Of a stretch of DNA of 64,000 nucleotides, positions 8,039 to 17,081 are shown one piece after another. How positions within the stretch are numbered: position 1 is the first letter of the stretch; every line of letters starts with the position of its first letter. The notes beneath the pieces were generated by a model. That model did no database searches. It was not told where the DNA came from and saw only the letters and a list, made by a program, of their open reading frames with translations. Source of the stretch: Acrocarpospora catenulata (GTDB lineage Bacteria > Actinomycetota > Actinomycetes > Streptosporangiales > Streptosporangiaceae); the NCBI RefSeq assembly GCF_018476525.1, contig NZ_JAHCST010000040.1, forward strand, positions 1-64,000. Reading direction: 5' to 3'. A program made the translations under genes and the position numbers.

Positions 8039-9064
8039 GTGGCTACGACGAGAGGACCGGAGGGGATGACCTCCCCTCCGGCTCCGCCCCGAGTGCGGTC
8101 GCGTCACGCGACCGCGTCGTCGCCACGCGACCCGGCGGCGGCGGGCGAATCGCCCGCCGCTCGCCGGCGTCGCAACTGGGTGACGATCATCCTGTTCCTG
8201 CTACCCGCTATCGTGCTGTTCGGCCTGCTGGTTCTGGCGCCCATCGCGCTGGCCATGTACTCCAGTTTCTTCAAGTGGAACGGCTTCGGTCTCGTCCCGA
8301 CGAACTTCATCGGGTTCGAGAACTTCACCCGGATGCTGAATGACAAGATCGTCATCGGCGACCTGTGGCGCGGCCTGAGCCTGATCGGGTTCTCCCTGCT
8401 CATCCAGCTGCCGCTGTCGCTGGCGATCGCGCTCCTGCTCAACCAGAAGATGCGCGGCCGCGCGGTCTACCGGCTGATCTTCTTCGCGCCGTACGTGCTG
8501 TCCGAAGTCATCACGGCCGTGCTGTTCACCATGATCCTCTCGCCGGGCCGCGGCCTGGCCAACGAACTGCTCGGGCTGATCGGAATCTCGGAGTCCACCT
8601 TCCTGTCCGAGCCCGACACGGTGATGTACGCGCTGTTCATCGTGATGACCTGGAAGTACTTCGGGTTCCACATGATCTTGTACTTGGCCGGCCGACAGTC
8701 CATCCCCAACGAACTGATCGAGGCGGCCCAGATCGACGGCGCGGGCGCATGGAAGACCTTCCGCCATGTCACGCTGCCGCTGCTCGGCCCCACCATCCGG
8801 ATCACCATCTTCCTGTCGGTGATCTACACCGTCCAGCTGTTCGACCTGGTCTACGTGCTCACCGGCGGCGGCCCCGTGCACGCCTCGGAAACGCTGGGCG
8901 TGACCATGTACGAGTTCGGCTTCAGACGCTTCCAGGTGGGCTACGCCAGCGCCATCAGCGTGGTGATGTTCCTGCTCAGCCTCATCTTCGCGCTCGGCTA
9001 CCAGCGATTCGTCATGCGCAGGGACACCGAGGGCGCCATCACCAACATGCGAGCCGCCCGATGA
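8039..9064 (+). CDS. ABC sugar permease, first subunit (MalF type)
   Basis: The 341-residue inner-membrane permease has about six TM helices (first at WVTIILFLLPAIVLFGLL) and the EAA loop EAAQIDGAGAWKTFRHVTLPLL, where the ATPase docks. The GTG at 8039 has GGAG ten bases upstream, overlapping the end of the previous gene. An ATG at 8066 is in frame but its ribosome site would abut it. The N-terminal 45 residues are Pro/Arg-rich and cytoplasmic. No ATP-binding subunit is encoded nearby; a shared MsiK-type ATPase elsewhere would be expected for this family. Confidence 0.87.
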   Translation: MATTRGPEGMTSPPAPPRVRSRHATASSPRDPAAAGESPAARRRRNWVTIILFLLPAIVLFGLLVLAPIALAMYSSFFKWNGFGLVPTNFIGFENFTRMLNDKIVIGDLWRGLSLIGFSLLIQLPLSLAIALLLNQKMRGRAVYRLIFFAPYVLSEVITAVLFTMILSPGRGLANELLGLIGISESTFLSEPDTVMYALFIVMTWKYFGFHMILYLAGRQSIPNELIEAAQIDGAGAWKTFRHVTLPLLGPTIRITIFLSVIYTVQLFDLVYVLTGGGPVHASETLGVTMYEFGFRRFQVGYASAISVVMFLLSLIFALGYQRFVMRRDTEGAITNMRAAR

Positions 9065-9912
9065 GCATGCACGCGCGGGACAAGCCCGCGGTTCAGGTCG
9101 CCAAGCCGATCGCCCTGCACACCGTGACCATCGTGATCGGCGCGTTCGTCCTGATCCCGATCCTGTACGGCGTGCTGGGCGGCTTCAAGACCAACCAGCA
9201 GCTGTCCACCAACCCGATTGGTCTGCCCGACCCCTGGGTGCCGTCCAACTACACCGACGTGCTGGCCTCGGGCAGCTTCTGGCTCCAGCTCTGGAACAGC
9301 GTGTTCATCGCGGTCGCCACGACCGTCATCACGGTCGGTGTCGCGGCGCTGGCGGCGTTCGTGTTCGCCAGGTTCGCCTTCCGCGGCCGGGAGCTGGTGT
9401 TCACGATCTTCGCGTCGGGCCTGATGTTCCCGTTCGCCGTGGCGATCCTCCCGCTCTTCATCCTGCTGCGCTTCTTCGGGCTGCTGAACAACCCGCTCGG
9501 GGTGATCCTGCCGCAGGCCGCGTTCGGCCTGGCGCTGACGATCATCATCCTGCGGCAGTTCTTCCGGTCCATCCCGGGGGAGATCGAGGAGGCGGCGATC
9601 CTGGACGGCTGCACCCCGTTCGGGTTCTTCTGGCGGATCCTGCTGCCGATGGCCCGGCCGGCCCTGGCCACCGTCTCGGTGCTGGCCATGGTCAGCAGCT
9701 GGAACAACTTCATGCTCCCGCTGGTGGTGTTCAACGACCCGGGTCTGTGGACCCTGCCGGTCGGCGTGCAGCAGTTCCAGGGGCAGTTCTCCGCCGACAC
9801 GGCCAGGATCCTCGCCTACGTGGTACTCGCGATGGTGCCGGCGCTCGCCTTCTACTCGATCGCCGAGCGCCAGCTCATCGGCGGTCTCACAGCGGGTGCG
9901 ACGAAAGGATAG
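9061..9912 (+). CDS. ABC sugar permease, second subunit (MalG type)
   Basis: The 283-residue permease has six predicted TM helices and the EAA motif EEAAILDGCTPFGFFWRILLP. It starts at ATG 9061, overlapping the previous stop by 4 bp (ATGA), so translation is coupled. A much longer open frame begins upstream at 8365, but its first 230 residues are out-of-frame translation of the MalF-type gene. Together with the MalF-type subunit it forms the transmembrane channel for the local sugar importer. The 3' end overlaps the convergent LacI gene by 26 bp. Confidence 0.88.
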   Translation: MSMHARDKPAVQVAKPIALHTVTIVIGAFVLIPILYGVLGGFKTNQQLSTNPIGLPDPWVPSNYTDVLASGSFWLQLWNSVFIAVATTVITVGVAALAAFVFARFAFRGRELVFTIFASGLMFPFAVAILPLFILLRFFGLLNNPLGVILPQAAFGLALTIIILRQFFRSIPGEIEEAAILDGCTPFGFFWRILLPMARPALATVSVLAMVSSWNNFMLPLVVFNDPGLWTLPVGVQQFQGQFSADTARILAYVVLAMVPALAFYSIAERQLIGGLTAGATKG

Positions 9913-10933
9913 GCGAGGGCGATGCCGTGCTTTCGCGGACCACCAGGTCGGTCGCCAGCTCCACCCGCCGGGCCTCGGTGGTCTCGCCGCGGCCCATCGC
10001 CAGCACCATCCGGGTGGCCAGGTCGGCCATCTCCTGGAGCGGCTGCCGCACGGTGGTGAGCGGGGGCCAGGCCGACCGGGCCAGCGGCAGGTCGTCGAAG
10101 CCGACCACGCTCAGGTCCTCGGGCACCTTCAGGCCGCGCTGGCGCGCGGCCTCGAAGACCCCGAAGGCCTGCATGTCGCTCCCGGCGAAGATCGCGGTGG
10201 GCGGGTCGGGCAGCGAGAGCAGCGCGTGACCCTGGTCGTGGCCGGAGTCCACCAGGAAGTCGCCGTGCCGGATCAGCTCCGGCGCGACCGGCACCCCGGC
10301 GGTCTCCAGGGCCGCCCGGTAGCCGTCGATGCGGGCCCGGCTGCAGAGCATGTCGCTGGGCCCGCCGATCATCCCGATCCGGCGGTGGCCGAGCTCCAGC
10401 AGGTGACGGGTGGCCGACAGGCCGCCGTGCCAGTTGGTGGCCCCCACCGAGGCGACACCGTGCGCCGGCTCGCCCTCCGGGTCGACCACCACGAACGGCA
10501 TGGATCGGGCGCTCAGCTGGCCCTGCAGCCCGGCCGACAACCGCGAGGCGACGATGACGACGCCGTCGGTGCGCCGGGCGGCGATGCGCTCCAGCCAGTC
10601 CCGCCCTGGACCGGCATGGGTGTGCAGCACCGAGATGACCACACTGGCCTCGGCCTCGCGGGCGGCGGTCTCGGCGCCGCGCACGATCTCCATGGCCCAG
10701 GGGCTCTCGATCTCCGCGAACACCAGGTCGATCAGCCCCACCGGGCCGTCTCCCGGGCTGACCCGGCGCTGATATCCGTGCTTGTGGAGGAGACGCTCCA
10801 CCCTCTGGCGGGTCTCCGGGGCGACTTCGGGACGGCCGTTGATGACCTTGGAGACGGTGGGGACGGAGACCCCGGCCTCCTCGGCGATCACGGCGATCGT
10901 CACTCGCCTTTTCGATGGCATGGAACGGATCAT
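9887..10933 (-). CDS. LacI-family transcriptional repressor (xylan-regulon type)
   Basis: The 348-residue regulator has an N-terminal HTH VTIAVIAEEAGVSVPTVSKV (about residues 11-30), the hinge helix, and a periplasmic-binding-protein-like effector domain ending with FDDLPLARSAWPPLTTVRQP. It sits between the sugar importer and GH5 and has an operator-like palindrome (10936-10949) touching its own start, so autoregulation is likely. The start may be ATG 10933 or ATG 10921; neither has a clear ribosome site, so a leaderless message is possible. The role as repressor of the CGAAA-N-TTTC sites is inferred from the shared motif and resembles XylR/BxlR proteins of other actinomycetes. Confidence 0.87.
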   Translation of the reverse strand: MIRSMPSKRRVTIAVIAEEAGVSVPTVSKVINGRPEVAPETRQRVERLLHKHGYQRRVSPGDGPVGLIDLVFAEIESPWAMEIVRGAETAAREAEASVVISVLHTHAGPGRDWLERIAARRTDGVVIVASRLSAGLQGQLSARSMPFVVVDPEGEPAHGVASVGATNWHGGLSATRHLLELGHRRIGMIGGPSDMLCSRARIDGYRAALETAGVPVAPELIRHGDFLVDSGHDQGHALLSLPDPPTAIFAGSDMQAFGVFEAARQRGLKVPEDLSVVGFDDLPLARSAWPPLTTVRQPLQEMADLATRMVLAMGRGETTEARRVELATDLVVRESTASPSPILSSHPL

Positions 10934-10935
10934 AG

Positions 10936-10949
10936 CCGAAAACTTTCGG
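10936..10949. promoter_or_regulatory. Operator at the repressor's own start
   Basis: CCGAAAACTTTCGG is a perfect 6+6 inverted repeat with a 2-nt centre. The other sites in this locus have a 1-nt centre. It begins 3 bp upstream of the repressor's ATG at 10933 and would block its own transcription. Confidence 0.65.
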
Positions 10950-11056
10950 CCTCGCTTCCCCAGGTCGGATCGGGGTCTGGAACCGCTCCCATCTGCTGTT
11001 GACGTGTTACCTGCTGGCTATCTATTCTGCCATTTGCGAAATATTCGGTTAATGTC

Positions 11057-11066
11057 CGAAACTTTC
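11057..11066. promoter_or_regulatory. LacI-type operator upstream of GH5
   Basis: CGAAACTTTC (GAAA-C-TTTC) lies 28 bp upstream of the GH5 ATG at 11094. With the site at 10936 it forms a divergent control region between the repressor and the GH5-GH10 genes. Confidence 0.68.
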
Positions 11067-11093
11067 ATAGACTTTTTCACCCCAGGAGCCTCG

Positions 11094-12473
11094 ATGCCCG
11101 CGTTGCGCGTGACCGGATCCCACCTCACCGACCCGGCTGGACAGCCGGTACGACTCCGCGGCGTCGGCCTCGGCGGTTGGCTCAACATGGAAAATTTCAT
11201 TACCGGCTACTCGGCCAACGAGTCCGCGATGCGTACCGCGGTCCGGGACGTGCTGGGCGATGAGCGGTATGAGGTGTTCTTCGACCGGCTGCTCACCTCG
11301 TTCTTCGACGCGGCCGACGCCGACCTGCTGCGCGACATGGGCACCAACTGCGTCCGCGTTCCGGTGAACTACCACCACTTCGAGTCCGACGAGCGGCCCT
11401 TCGAGATCATCGAGCAGGGCTTCCGGCACCTGGACCGGGTGATCGGGCTGCTGGCCGAGCGCGGCATCTACAGCGTGATCGACCTGCACGCGCTGCCCGG
11501 CGCGCAGAACCAGCACTGGCACTCCGACAACCCCACCCACGTGGCCGACTTCTGGCAGCACCGGCACTTCCAGGACCGCGCGGTGCACCTGTGGGAGGCG
11601 ATGGCCGACCGGTACAAGGACAATCCCTGGGTGGCCGGCTACAACCCCATCAACGAGCCCGGCGACGTGCGCGGCCAGGTGATCGGCCCGTTCTACGACC
11701 GGCTGGTCAAGGCGATCCGCGCGGTCGACCCCGGCCACGTGCTCTTCCTGGACGGCAACACCTACTCCACCGACTTCTCCATCTTCCGCGAGGTGTACGA
11801 GAACACCGTCTTCGTCTGCCACGACTACGCCCTGGCCGGGTTCGCGCACGGGGGCCCCTACCCCGGCTACACCAGGGGCGAGTGGGTGGACCGGAGCACC
11901 CTGGAGGAGGCCTTCGAGCGGCGCACCGCGTTCCAGCGGGAGACCGGCACCCCGATCTGGGTGGGCGAGTTCGGGCCGGTCTACACGGGCAACCCGGAGA
12001 TCGACGCGCAGCGCTACCAGGTGCTCAGGGACCAGCTGGAGATCTTCGAGGCCCACGCGGCCGGGTGGTCCATCTGGACGTACAAGGACGTCGGGCTCCA
12101 GGGGCTGGTGTCGGCGGGCGGGCCGTACATGGAGCGGTTCGGGGACTTCATCGCCAAGAAGAAGCGGCTGGGCGCGGACCGGTGGGGCTCCACCATGGAG
12201 GAGTCGGCCGACGACCTGGCGCCGCTGCACCGGCTGATGGACACCGAGTTCCCGTCCTGGGACCCCTACCCGTGGGGCGCCCGCTACCAGATCGACGATC
12301 TGCTCCGGCACATCCTGATCGCCCAGGCCCTGGTCCCCGAGTACGCCGAGCTGTTCCGCGGCTGCTCGGAAGAGGAACTTGTGGCGCTGGCCGACTCCTT
12401 CGCGCTGGCCAACTGCGGGCGGCGGCAGCCCCTGATCGACCTGCTCACCGAGAGCATCGCCGCCAATCCCTGA
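11094..12473 (+). CDS. Intracellular GH5 family glycoside hydrolase
   Basis: The 459-residue protein begins MPALRVTGSHLTDPAGQPVRL, a typical GH5 entry strand, followed by LRGVGLGGWLNMENF. Catalytic residues appear as Glu in YNPINEPGD (acid/base) and Glu in WVGEFGPV (nucleophile). There is no signal peptide, so it should act inside the cell on imported oligosaccharides or glycosides. It resembles the exo-1,3-glucanase/beta-glycosidase branch of GH5 more than secreted cellulases. The start was chosen for AGGAG six bases ahead of ATG 11094; the open frame extends 104 codons further upstream across the operator and repressor start, which cannot be coding. The exact substrate is not deducible. Confidence 0.85.
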   Translation: MPALRVTGSHLTDPAGQPVRLRGVGLGGWLNMENFITGYSANESAMRTAVRDVLGDERYEVFFDRLLTSFFDAADADLLRDMGTNCVRVPVNYHHFESDERPFEIIEQGFRHLDRVIGLLAERGIYSVIDLHALPGAQNQHWHSDNPTHVADFWQHRHFQDRAVHLWEAMADRYKDNPWVAGYNPINEPGDVRGQVIGPFYDRLVKAIRAVDPGHVLFLDGNTYSTDFSIFREVYENTVFVCHDYALAGFAHGGPYPGYTRGEWVDRSTLEEAFERRTAFQRETGTPIWVGEFGPVYTGNPEIDAQRYQVLRDQLEIFEAHAAGWSIWTYKDVGLQGLVSAGGPYMERFGDFIAKKKRLGADRWGSTMEESADDLAPLHRLMDTEFPSWDPYPWGARYQIDDLLRHILIAQALVPEYAELFRGCSEEELVALADSFALANCGRRQPLIDLLTESIAANP

Positions 12474-12503
12474 TATCCCAACCTGACCTCTGGGAGCTCC
12501 CCC

Positions 12504-15452
12504 ATGCGCACCCCCCGACCCTGGGTGTTCACTGCCTTCTTGGGCTTGATGGCACTGTTAGCCGGGCTGCTCACGCCGCCCGCGCTGGCGGCGCCCACCA
12601 CCATCGCCACTTACACCTTCGAGAGCGGCACCCAGGGCTGGGCGCCGCGCGGTGGCGGGGTCTTGGTGGTCACCACCACCGACGCCTTCCACTCCGGGGC
12701 GCAGGCCCTCCAGGTCAGCGGCCGGTCGGCCAACTGGCAGGGCACCTCGATCACCCCGCCGTTCGAGAAGGGCATCACCTACAACGTCACCGCCTGGGCC
12801 AGGGCGCTGCCCGGCCAGCCGTCCTCCACGGTGGCGCTGACCATGGAGCGCACCCCGTCCGGGGGCAGCACCACCTACGAGCGCGTCGCCGCGGCCACGG
12901 TGACCGACGCCGGCTGGGTGGAGCTCACCGGGGCGTACTCCTACTCGGTGGACTCCACGCTCAACCTGTACTTCGAGAGCTCCGGGGACACCGTCGCGTT
13001 CTACCTGGACGACGTGGTGATCACGTCCGACTCCGACCCGGCCACCTCCGGCCTGGTCACCGACTTCGAGACCGGCACCGCCCAGGGCTGGGCGGCGCGC
13101 GGCTCCGCCACCCTCGCCGCCGCCACCGACGCGGCCCACACCGGCTCGTACGGCCTGTCGGCCACCAACCGGTCGGCCTCCTGGGACGGCCCGGCCCGCA
13201 ACATCCTCGGCAAGATGGCCAAGGGCAACAAGTACGCCCTGGAGGTCTGGGTGCGCTCGGCCGCCGCGCAGAACCTGGGCCTGTCCATCGAGCGGCGGAT
13301 CGGCGGCACCCCCAGCTACGAGCGCGTGGTCGCCCCGGTGGCGGTCACCCCCGGCGTGTGGACCAAGCTGTCGGGGACGTACACGCTCGCCCACGACCAC
13401 GACTTCCTCAGCGTGTACGTCGAGTCCGACAGCGGCACCCTGCCCTTCGAACTGGACGACTTCTCGCTCACCTACATCCAGCCCAAGCCCATCCAGACCG
13501 ACATCCCGTCGCTGAAGGACACCGTGCCGTTCGCCCTCGGCGCGGCCTTCTACCGGGGCGCCACGCTGGGCGAGCACGCCAAGCTGATCAAGAAGCACTA
13601 CGGCAGCGTCACCCCGGGCAACGCGCTCAAGTGGGACGCCACCGAGCCCACCGAGGGCGACTTCACCTTCGCCGAAGGCGACGCCCTGGTGGACTTCGCC
13701 ACCTCCAACGGCCTGGCGTTCCGCGGCCACACCCTGGTCTGGCACAGCCAGACCCCCGACTGGGTGTTCGCCGGGGCGACCAAGGAGATCCTGCTCCAGC
13801 GCATCGAGAACCACATCCGCGCCGTGATGGGCCGCTACAAGGGCCGGATCGGCACCTGGGACGTGGTCAACGAGGTCATCGACGAGAACCAGCCGGACGG
13901 CCTGCGCCGCTCGCCCTGGTTCAACATCGCCGGCCTGGACTACATCAGGACCGCCTTCCGGGTCGCCCGTGAGGTGGACCCGGACGCGACGCTGGTCTTC
14001 AACGACTACAACACCGAGTTCCCGCGCAAGCGCGAGGCCATGTTCAAGGTGGTCAAGCAGCTGCGGGCGGAGGGCGTGCCGATCGACGCGGTCGGCCACC
14101 AGCTGCACGTCAACATCGAGCAGGCGCCGGCCTCCTGGATCGAGGAGAGCATCCAGCGCTTCGCCCAGCTGGGCGTCAAGCAGCAGGTCACCGAGCTGGA
14201 CGTGAGCGTCTACACCGACTTCGTGTCCAGCTACGCCACCGTCCCGGCCGAAGTGCTGGCCGAGCAGGGACACCGGTACAAGGAGATCTTCGACGTCTTC
14301 CGTCGGCAGGCGGCCAAGCTGGACTCGGTGACGATCTGGGGCGTGGCCGACGACGCCACCTGGCTCTCCTCGTTCCCGATCACCCGGCTCAACCCGCCCC
14401 TGCCGTTCGACGACGAGCTCCAGGCCAAGCCGGCCTTCTGGGGCATCGCCGACCCGGCCAAGCTGCCGCCGCTGACCCGCCGCCTGAACGCGCCCGCCGC
14501 GAACATCGAGGTGGACGGCAAGCGCGAGGTGGAGTGGGACTACCTGCCGGACGCCCCGATCGCCCGGTCCGGCAACCTGTCGGCCGGCGTCCAGGCCCGC
14601 AGCACCTCCGGCGGCCTGTACGTGCTGGCCGAGGTGACCGACCCGACCAACAACAGCGCCGACGCGGTCACCTTCACGGCGGGCGGCAAGTCGTACAAGG
14701 TCCAGCGGAACGGCTCGCACGCCTCGGGCTTCAAGGCGGACGCCAAGAAGACCGACACCGGCTACCGGGTGGAAGCCAAGCTCCCGTCCGGCTCGGCCAC
14801 CGGCCTGACCGTCGCGGTGAAGGACGCGGGCGGGCCGGAGATCACCTGGAACGGCGTGGTCGCCGTGCTGCCCGCGATCAAGTCGACCTGCGCGCCGAAG
14901 GGCGTCCCCGTGATCGACGGGGTGGTCGACTCGGCCTGGAACAAGGCCGGCGAGATCACCACGGGCACCTGGGTGCAGAGCACCTCGGGGGCCACCGCCA
15001 AGGTGAAGGCGATGTGGAACAACGGCACCCTGTACGTCCTGGCCCGGGTCACCGATCCGGTGCTCAGCGAGGAGTCGCCCAACGCGTACGAGCAGGACTC
15101 GGTGGAGATCTTCGTGGACCCGGAGAACAACAAGACCAAGGGCTACGACGATGACGACGGCCAGTACCGGATCAGCTTCACCGGACGGCAGACCATCGGC
15201 GGCACCTTCGACGCCTTCGGGATCCGGGACAACCTGACCAGCGCCGTGAAGCGCACCGCCACCGGCTACGTCGTGGAGGCCGCGATCAAGCTGCCCACGG
15301 TCACCCTGGCCAAGGACAAGCTGCTCGGCTTCGACGTCCAGGTCAACGACGCCACGGGCGCCAGCCGTACGGCGGCCGTGACCTGGAACGACCCGACCGG
15401 GCAAAGTTACTTCAACACCTCTCGCTGGGGTGTTCTCCAATTAGCCAAGTAA
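12504..15452 (+). CDS. Large secreted GH10 xylanase with N-terminal CBM4_9/22-like and C-terminal CBM9 modules
   Basis: This is a 982-residue multidomain enzyme. Order: signal peptide (about 1-30), two similar beta-sandwich modules of CBM4_9/CBM22 type (about 33-173 and 184-326, each ending LDD before a short linker), GH10 catalytic barrel (about 335-650), a sandwich-like module (about 665-800) and a CBM9-type module (about 805-980, starting GVPVIDGVVDSAWNKA). The GH10 acid/base is Glu457 in TWDVVNEV and the nucleophile Glu564 in VTELDVSVY. It should cleave internal beta-1,4-xylosidic bonds of insoluble xylan outside the cell. It follows GH5 by 30 bp with GGGAG upstream. Two TTA codons (12558-12560 and 15441-15443) are rare in such GC-rich genomes. 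Confidence 0.92.
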   Translation: MRTPRPWVFTAFLGLMALLAGLLTPPALAAPTTIATYTFESGTQGWAPRGGGVLVVTTTDAFHSGAQALQVSGRSANWQGTSITPPFEKGITYNVTAWARALPGQPSSTVALTMERTPSGGSTTYERVAAATVTDAGWVELTGAYSYSVDSTLNLYFESSGDTVAFYLDDVVITSDSDPATSGLVTDFETGTAQGWAARGSATLAAATDAAHTGSYGLSATNRSASWDGPARNILGKMAKGNKYALEVWVRSAAAQNLGLSIERRIGGTPSYERVVAPVAVTPGVWTKLSGTYTLAHDHDFLSVYVESDSGTLPFELDDFSLTYIQPKPIQTDIPSLKDTVPFALGAAFYRGATLGEHAKLIKKHYGSVTPGNALKWDATEPTEGDFTFAEGDALVDFATSNGLAFRGHTLVWHSQTPDWVFAGATKEILLQRIENHIRAVMGRYKGRIGTWDVVNEVIDENQPDGLRRSPWFNIAGLDYIRTAFRVAREVDPDATLVFNDYNTEFPRKREAMFKVVKQLRAEGVPIDAVGHQLHVNIEQAPASWIEESIQRFAQLGVKQQVTELDVSVYTDFVSSYATVPAEVLAEQGHRYKEIFDVFRRQAAKLDSVTIWGVADDATWLSSFPITRLNPPLPFDDELQAKPAFWGIADPAKLPPLTRRLNAPAANIEVDGKREVEWDYLPDAPIARSGNLSAGVQARSTSGGLYVLAEVTDPTNNSADAVTFTAGGKSYKVQRNGSHASGFKADAKKTDTGYRVEAKLPSGSATGLTVAVKDAGGPEITWNGVVAVLPAIKSTCAPKGVPVIDGVVDSAWNKAGEITTGTWVQSTSGATAKVKAMWNNGTLYVLARVTDPVLSEESPNAYEQDSVEIFVDPENNKTKGYDDDDGQYRISFTGRQTIGGTFDAFGIRDNLTSAVKRTATGYVVEAAIKLPTVTLAKDKLLGFDVQVNDATGASRTAAVTWNDPTGQSYFNTSRWGVLQLAK

Positions 15453-15472
15453 AAGTGTTCAAATAAATACAG

Positions 15473-15515
15473 TTACCGGGCTCCGCCCCTTCCGCAGCGT
15501 CGCGGAGCCCGGTAA
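15473..15515 (+). terminator. Strong hairpin terminator after GH10
   Basis: A perfect 14-bp stem (15473-15486 with 15502-15515) with a 15-nt loop starts 20 bp after the GH10 stop. No U-run follows. It should separate GH10 from the GH43 gene that begins 16 bp later. Confidence 0.8.
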
Positions 15516-15530
15516 TACGGGCGGAGGGTC

Positions 15531-17081
15531 GTGTTCCGTAATCCAGTGTTGCCGGGGTTCCATCCGGACCCGTCGGTCTGCCGGGTGGGGGAGGACTACT
15601 ACCTGGTCACCTCCTCCTTCGAGTGGTTTCCCGGCGTGCCGATCTTCCACAGCACGGACCTGGTCAACTGGCGGCAGCTGGGGCACGTCCTCGACCGTCC
15701 CGGCCAGCTCGACCTGGACGGGGTACGTCCCTCCGCCGGCATCTTCGCGCCCACCATCCGCCACCACGACGGGGTGTTCTACATGATCACCACGTTGATG
15801 GAGGAGGCGGGCAACTTCCTGGTCACCGCCACCGACCCGGCCGGGCCGTGGAGCGACCCGGTCTGGTTCCCGGAGACCCGCGGCTTCGACCCGTCGCTCT
15901 TCTTCGACGACGACGGCCGGGCCTGGATGTGCGGCACCCGGGAGAAAGACGGCAAGCGCTACGACGGCGACACCGAGATCTGGCTCCGCGAACTCGACCT
16001 GGCCACCCTCAAGCTGGTCGGCGAGGAGCACGTGATCTGGGAGCCCGTGCAGCGCATGGGCATCTGGGCGGAGGGCCCGCACATCTACCTGGTGGACGGG
16101 CGCTACTACCTGCTCGCCTCGGAGGGCGGCACGGCCGAGGACCACGCCGTCATGGTGGCCAGGGCCGACCAGATCACCGGCCCTTACCTGCCGAACCCGC
16201 GCAATCCAATCCTCACGCACCGGCACCTGGGGTTGCGTTACCCCATCACAAGCACCGGGCATCCCGACCTGGTCCAGACACAGGATGGCGAGTGGTGGTC
16301 GGTGCTACTCGCCACCCGCCCGTACGGCGGCTCCGCCCATGGCCCTGCCACCATGGCGGCGGTACGCGCCGAGAGCGGGTACAACCTGGGCCGGGAGACC
16401 TTCCTCACCAGCGTGCGCTGGGAGGACGGCTGGCCTGTCTACGACATGGTCGGATTCGAGATGCCCGGCCCAGCCCTACCCGCCGTGCCCTGGCCGGCCG
16501 ACCCGTCCTGCGACCACTTCGACGCCGCCGCGCTCGGTCCCGTCTGGAACCACCTGCGGACCCCGCGTGAGCCGTACTGGAGCCTGTCCGAGCAGGGCCT
16601 GACCCTGGCCCTGCGTCCCGAGTCGCCGACGGAGTGGGCCAACCCCAGCCTGGTCGCGCGGCGGCAGCAGCACCAGGACTTCGTGGCGTACACGGTGCTC
16701 CGCTTCGACCCGGCAGGGGCGGAGCAGGCCGGTCTCGCGCTGATCCAGAACGATCAGTTCCAGATCAGGCTCTTCCGGTCGGTCCGCGGCCTGGAACTGG
16801 TCCGCCGGGCCGGCGGCGAGGACACCGTGGTGGCCACCGCCGGGGTCGCGGGGGAGCGGGTCTTCCTCGGCGTGCAGGCCACCGGGCAGGACTACGCGTT
16901 CCGCTACGCGGTCGAGCCGGGGGAGTGGCGGGAGCTGGGCGAGCCGCTGGACGGGCGCATCCTCAGCTCCACCACCGCCGGCGGGTTCATCGGCGCCATG
17001 ATCGCCCTGTACGCCACCTCCAACGGCACGCCGAGCGGGAACACGGCTACCTTCGGCTGGTTCGACTACCGGGGGCTCTGA
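15531..17081 (+). CDS. GH43 family beta-xylosidase (GH43_11-like)
   Basis: The 516-residue cytoplasmic enzyme lacks a signal peptide. The five-bladed propeller begins RNPVLPGFHPDPS with the general base Asp13; the pKa-modulating Asp is likely Asp120 (GFDPSLFF) and the general acid Glu181 (IWAEGPHIY). The C-terminal third is the beta-sandwich usual for two-domain GH43 xylosidases. It would convert imported xylobiose and xylo-oligosaccharides to xylose, completing the pathway begun by the GH10 and GH30 enzymes. The GTG start has GGAGGG just upstream (short spacing). No operator copy is seen between the terminator and the start, so it may depend on read-through. Its end overlaps the convergent peptidase gene by 16 bp. 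Confidence 0.9.
   Translation: MFRNPVLPGFHPDPSVCRVGEDYYLVTSSFEWFPGVPIFHSTDLVNWRQLGHVLDRPGQLDLDGVRPSAGIFAPTIRHHDGVFYMITTLMEEAGNFLVTATDPAGPWSDPVWFPETRGFDPSLFFDDDGRAWMCGTREKDGKRYDGDTEIWLRELDLATLKLVGEEHVIWEPVQRMGIWAEGPHIYLVDGRYYLLASEGGTAEDHAVMVARADQITGPYLPNPRNPILTHRHLGLRYPITSTGHPDLVQTQDGEWWSVLLATRPYGGSAHGPATMAAVRAESGYNLGRETFLTSVRWEDGWPVYDMVGFEMPGPALPAVPWPADPSCDHFDAAALGPVWNHLRTPREPYWSLSEQGLTLALRPESPTEWANPSLVARRQQHQDFVAYTVLRFDPAGAEQAGLALIQNDQFQIRLFRSVRGLELVRRAGGEDTVVATAGVAGERVFLGVQATGQDYAFRYAVEPGEWRELGEPLDGRILSSTTAGGFIGAMIALYATSNGTPSGNTATFGWFDYRGL

Noticed and set aside
11591-13972. 793-codon plus-strand frame across the GH5-GH10 junction
   Set aside because: It is an out-of-frame reading of two real genes, Arg/Gly/Pro-rich and without motifs.
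12558-15440. 960-codon open frame antisense to the GH10 gene
   Set aside because: Its composition is the mirror of GC-rich codon bias; no domain pattern is seen, and the opposite strand encodes an unmistakable xylanase.
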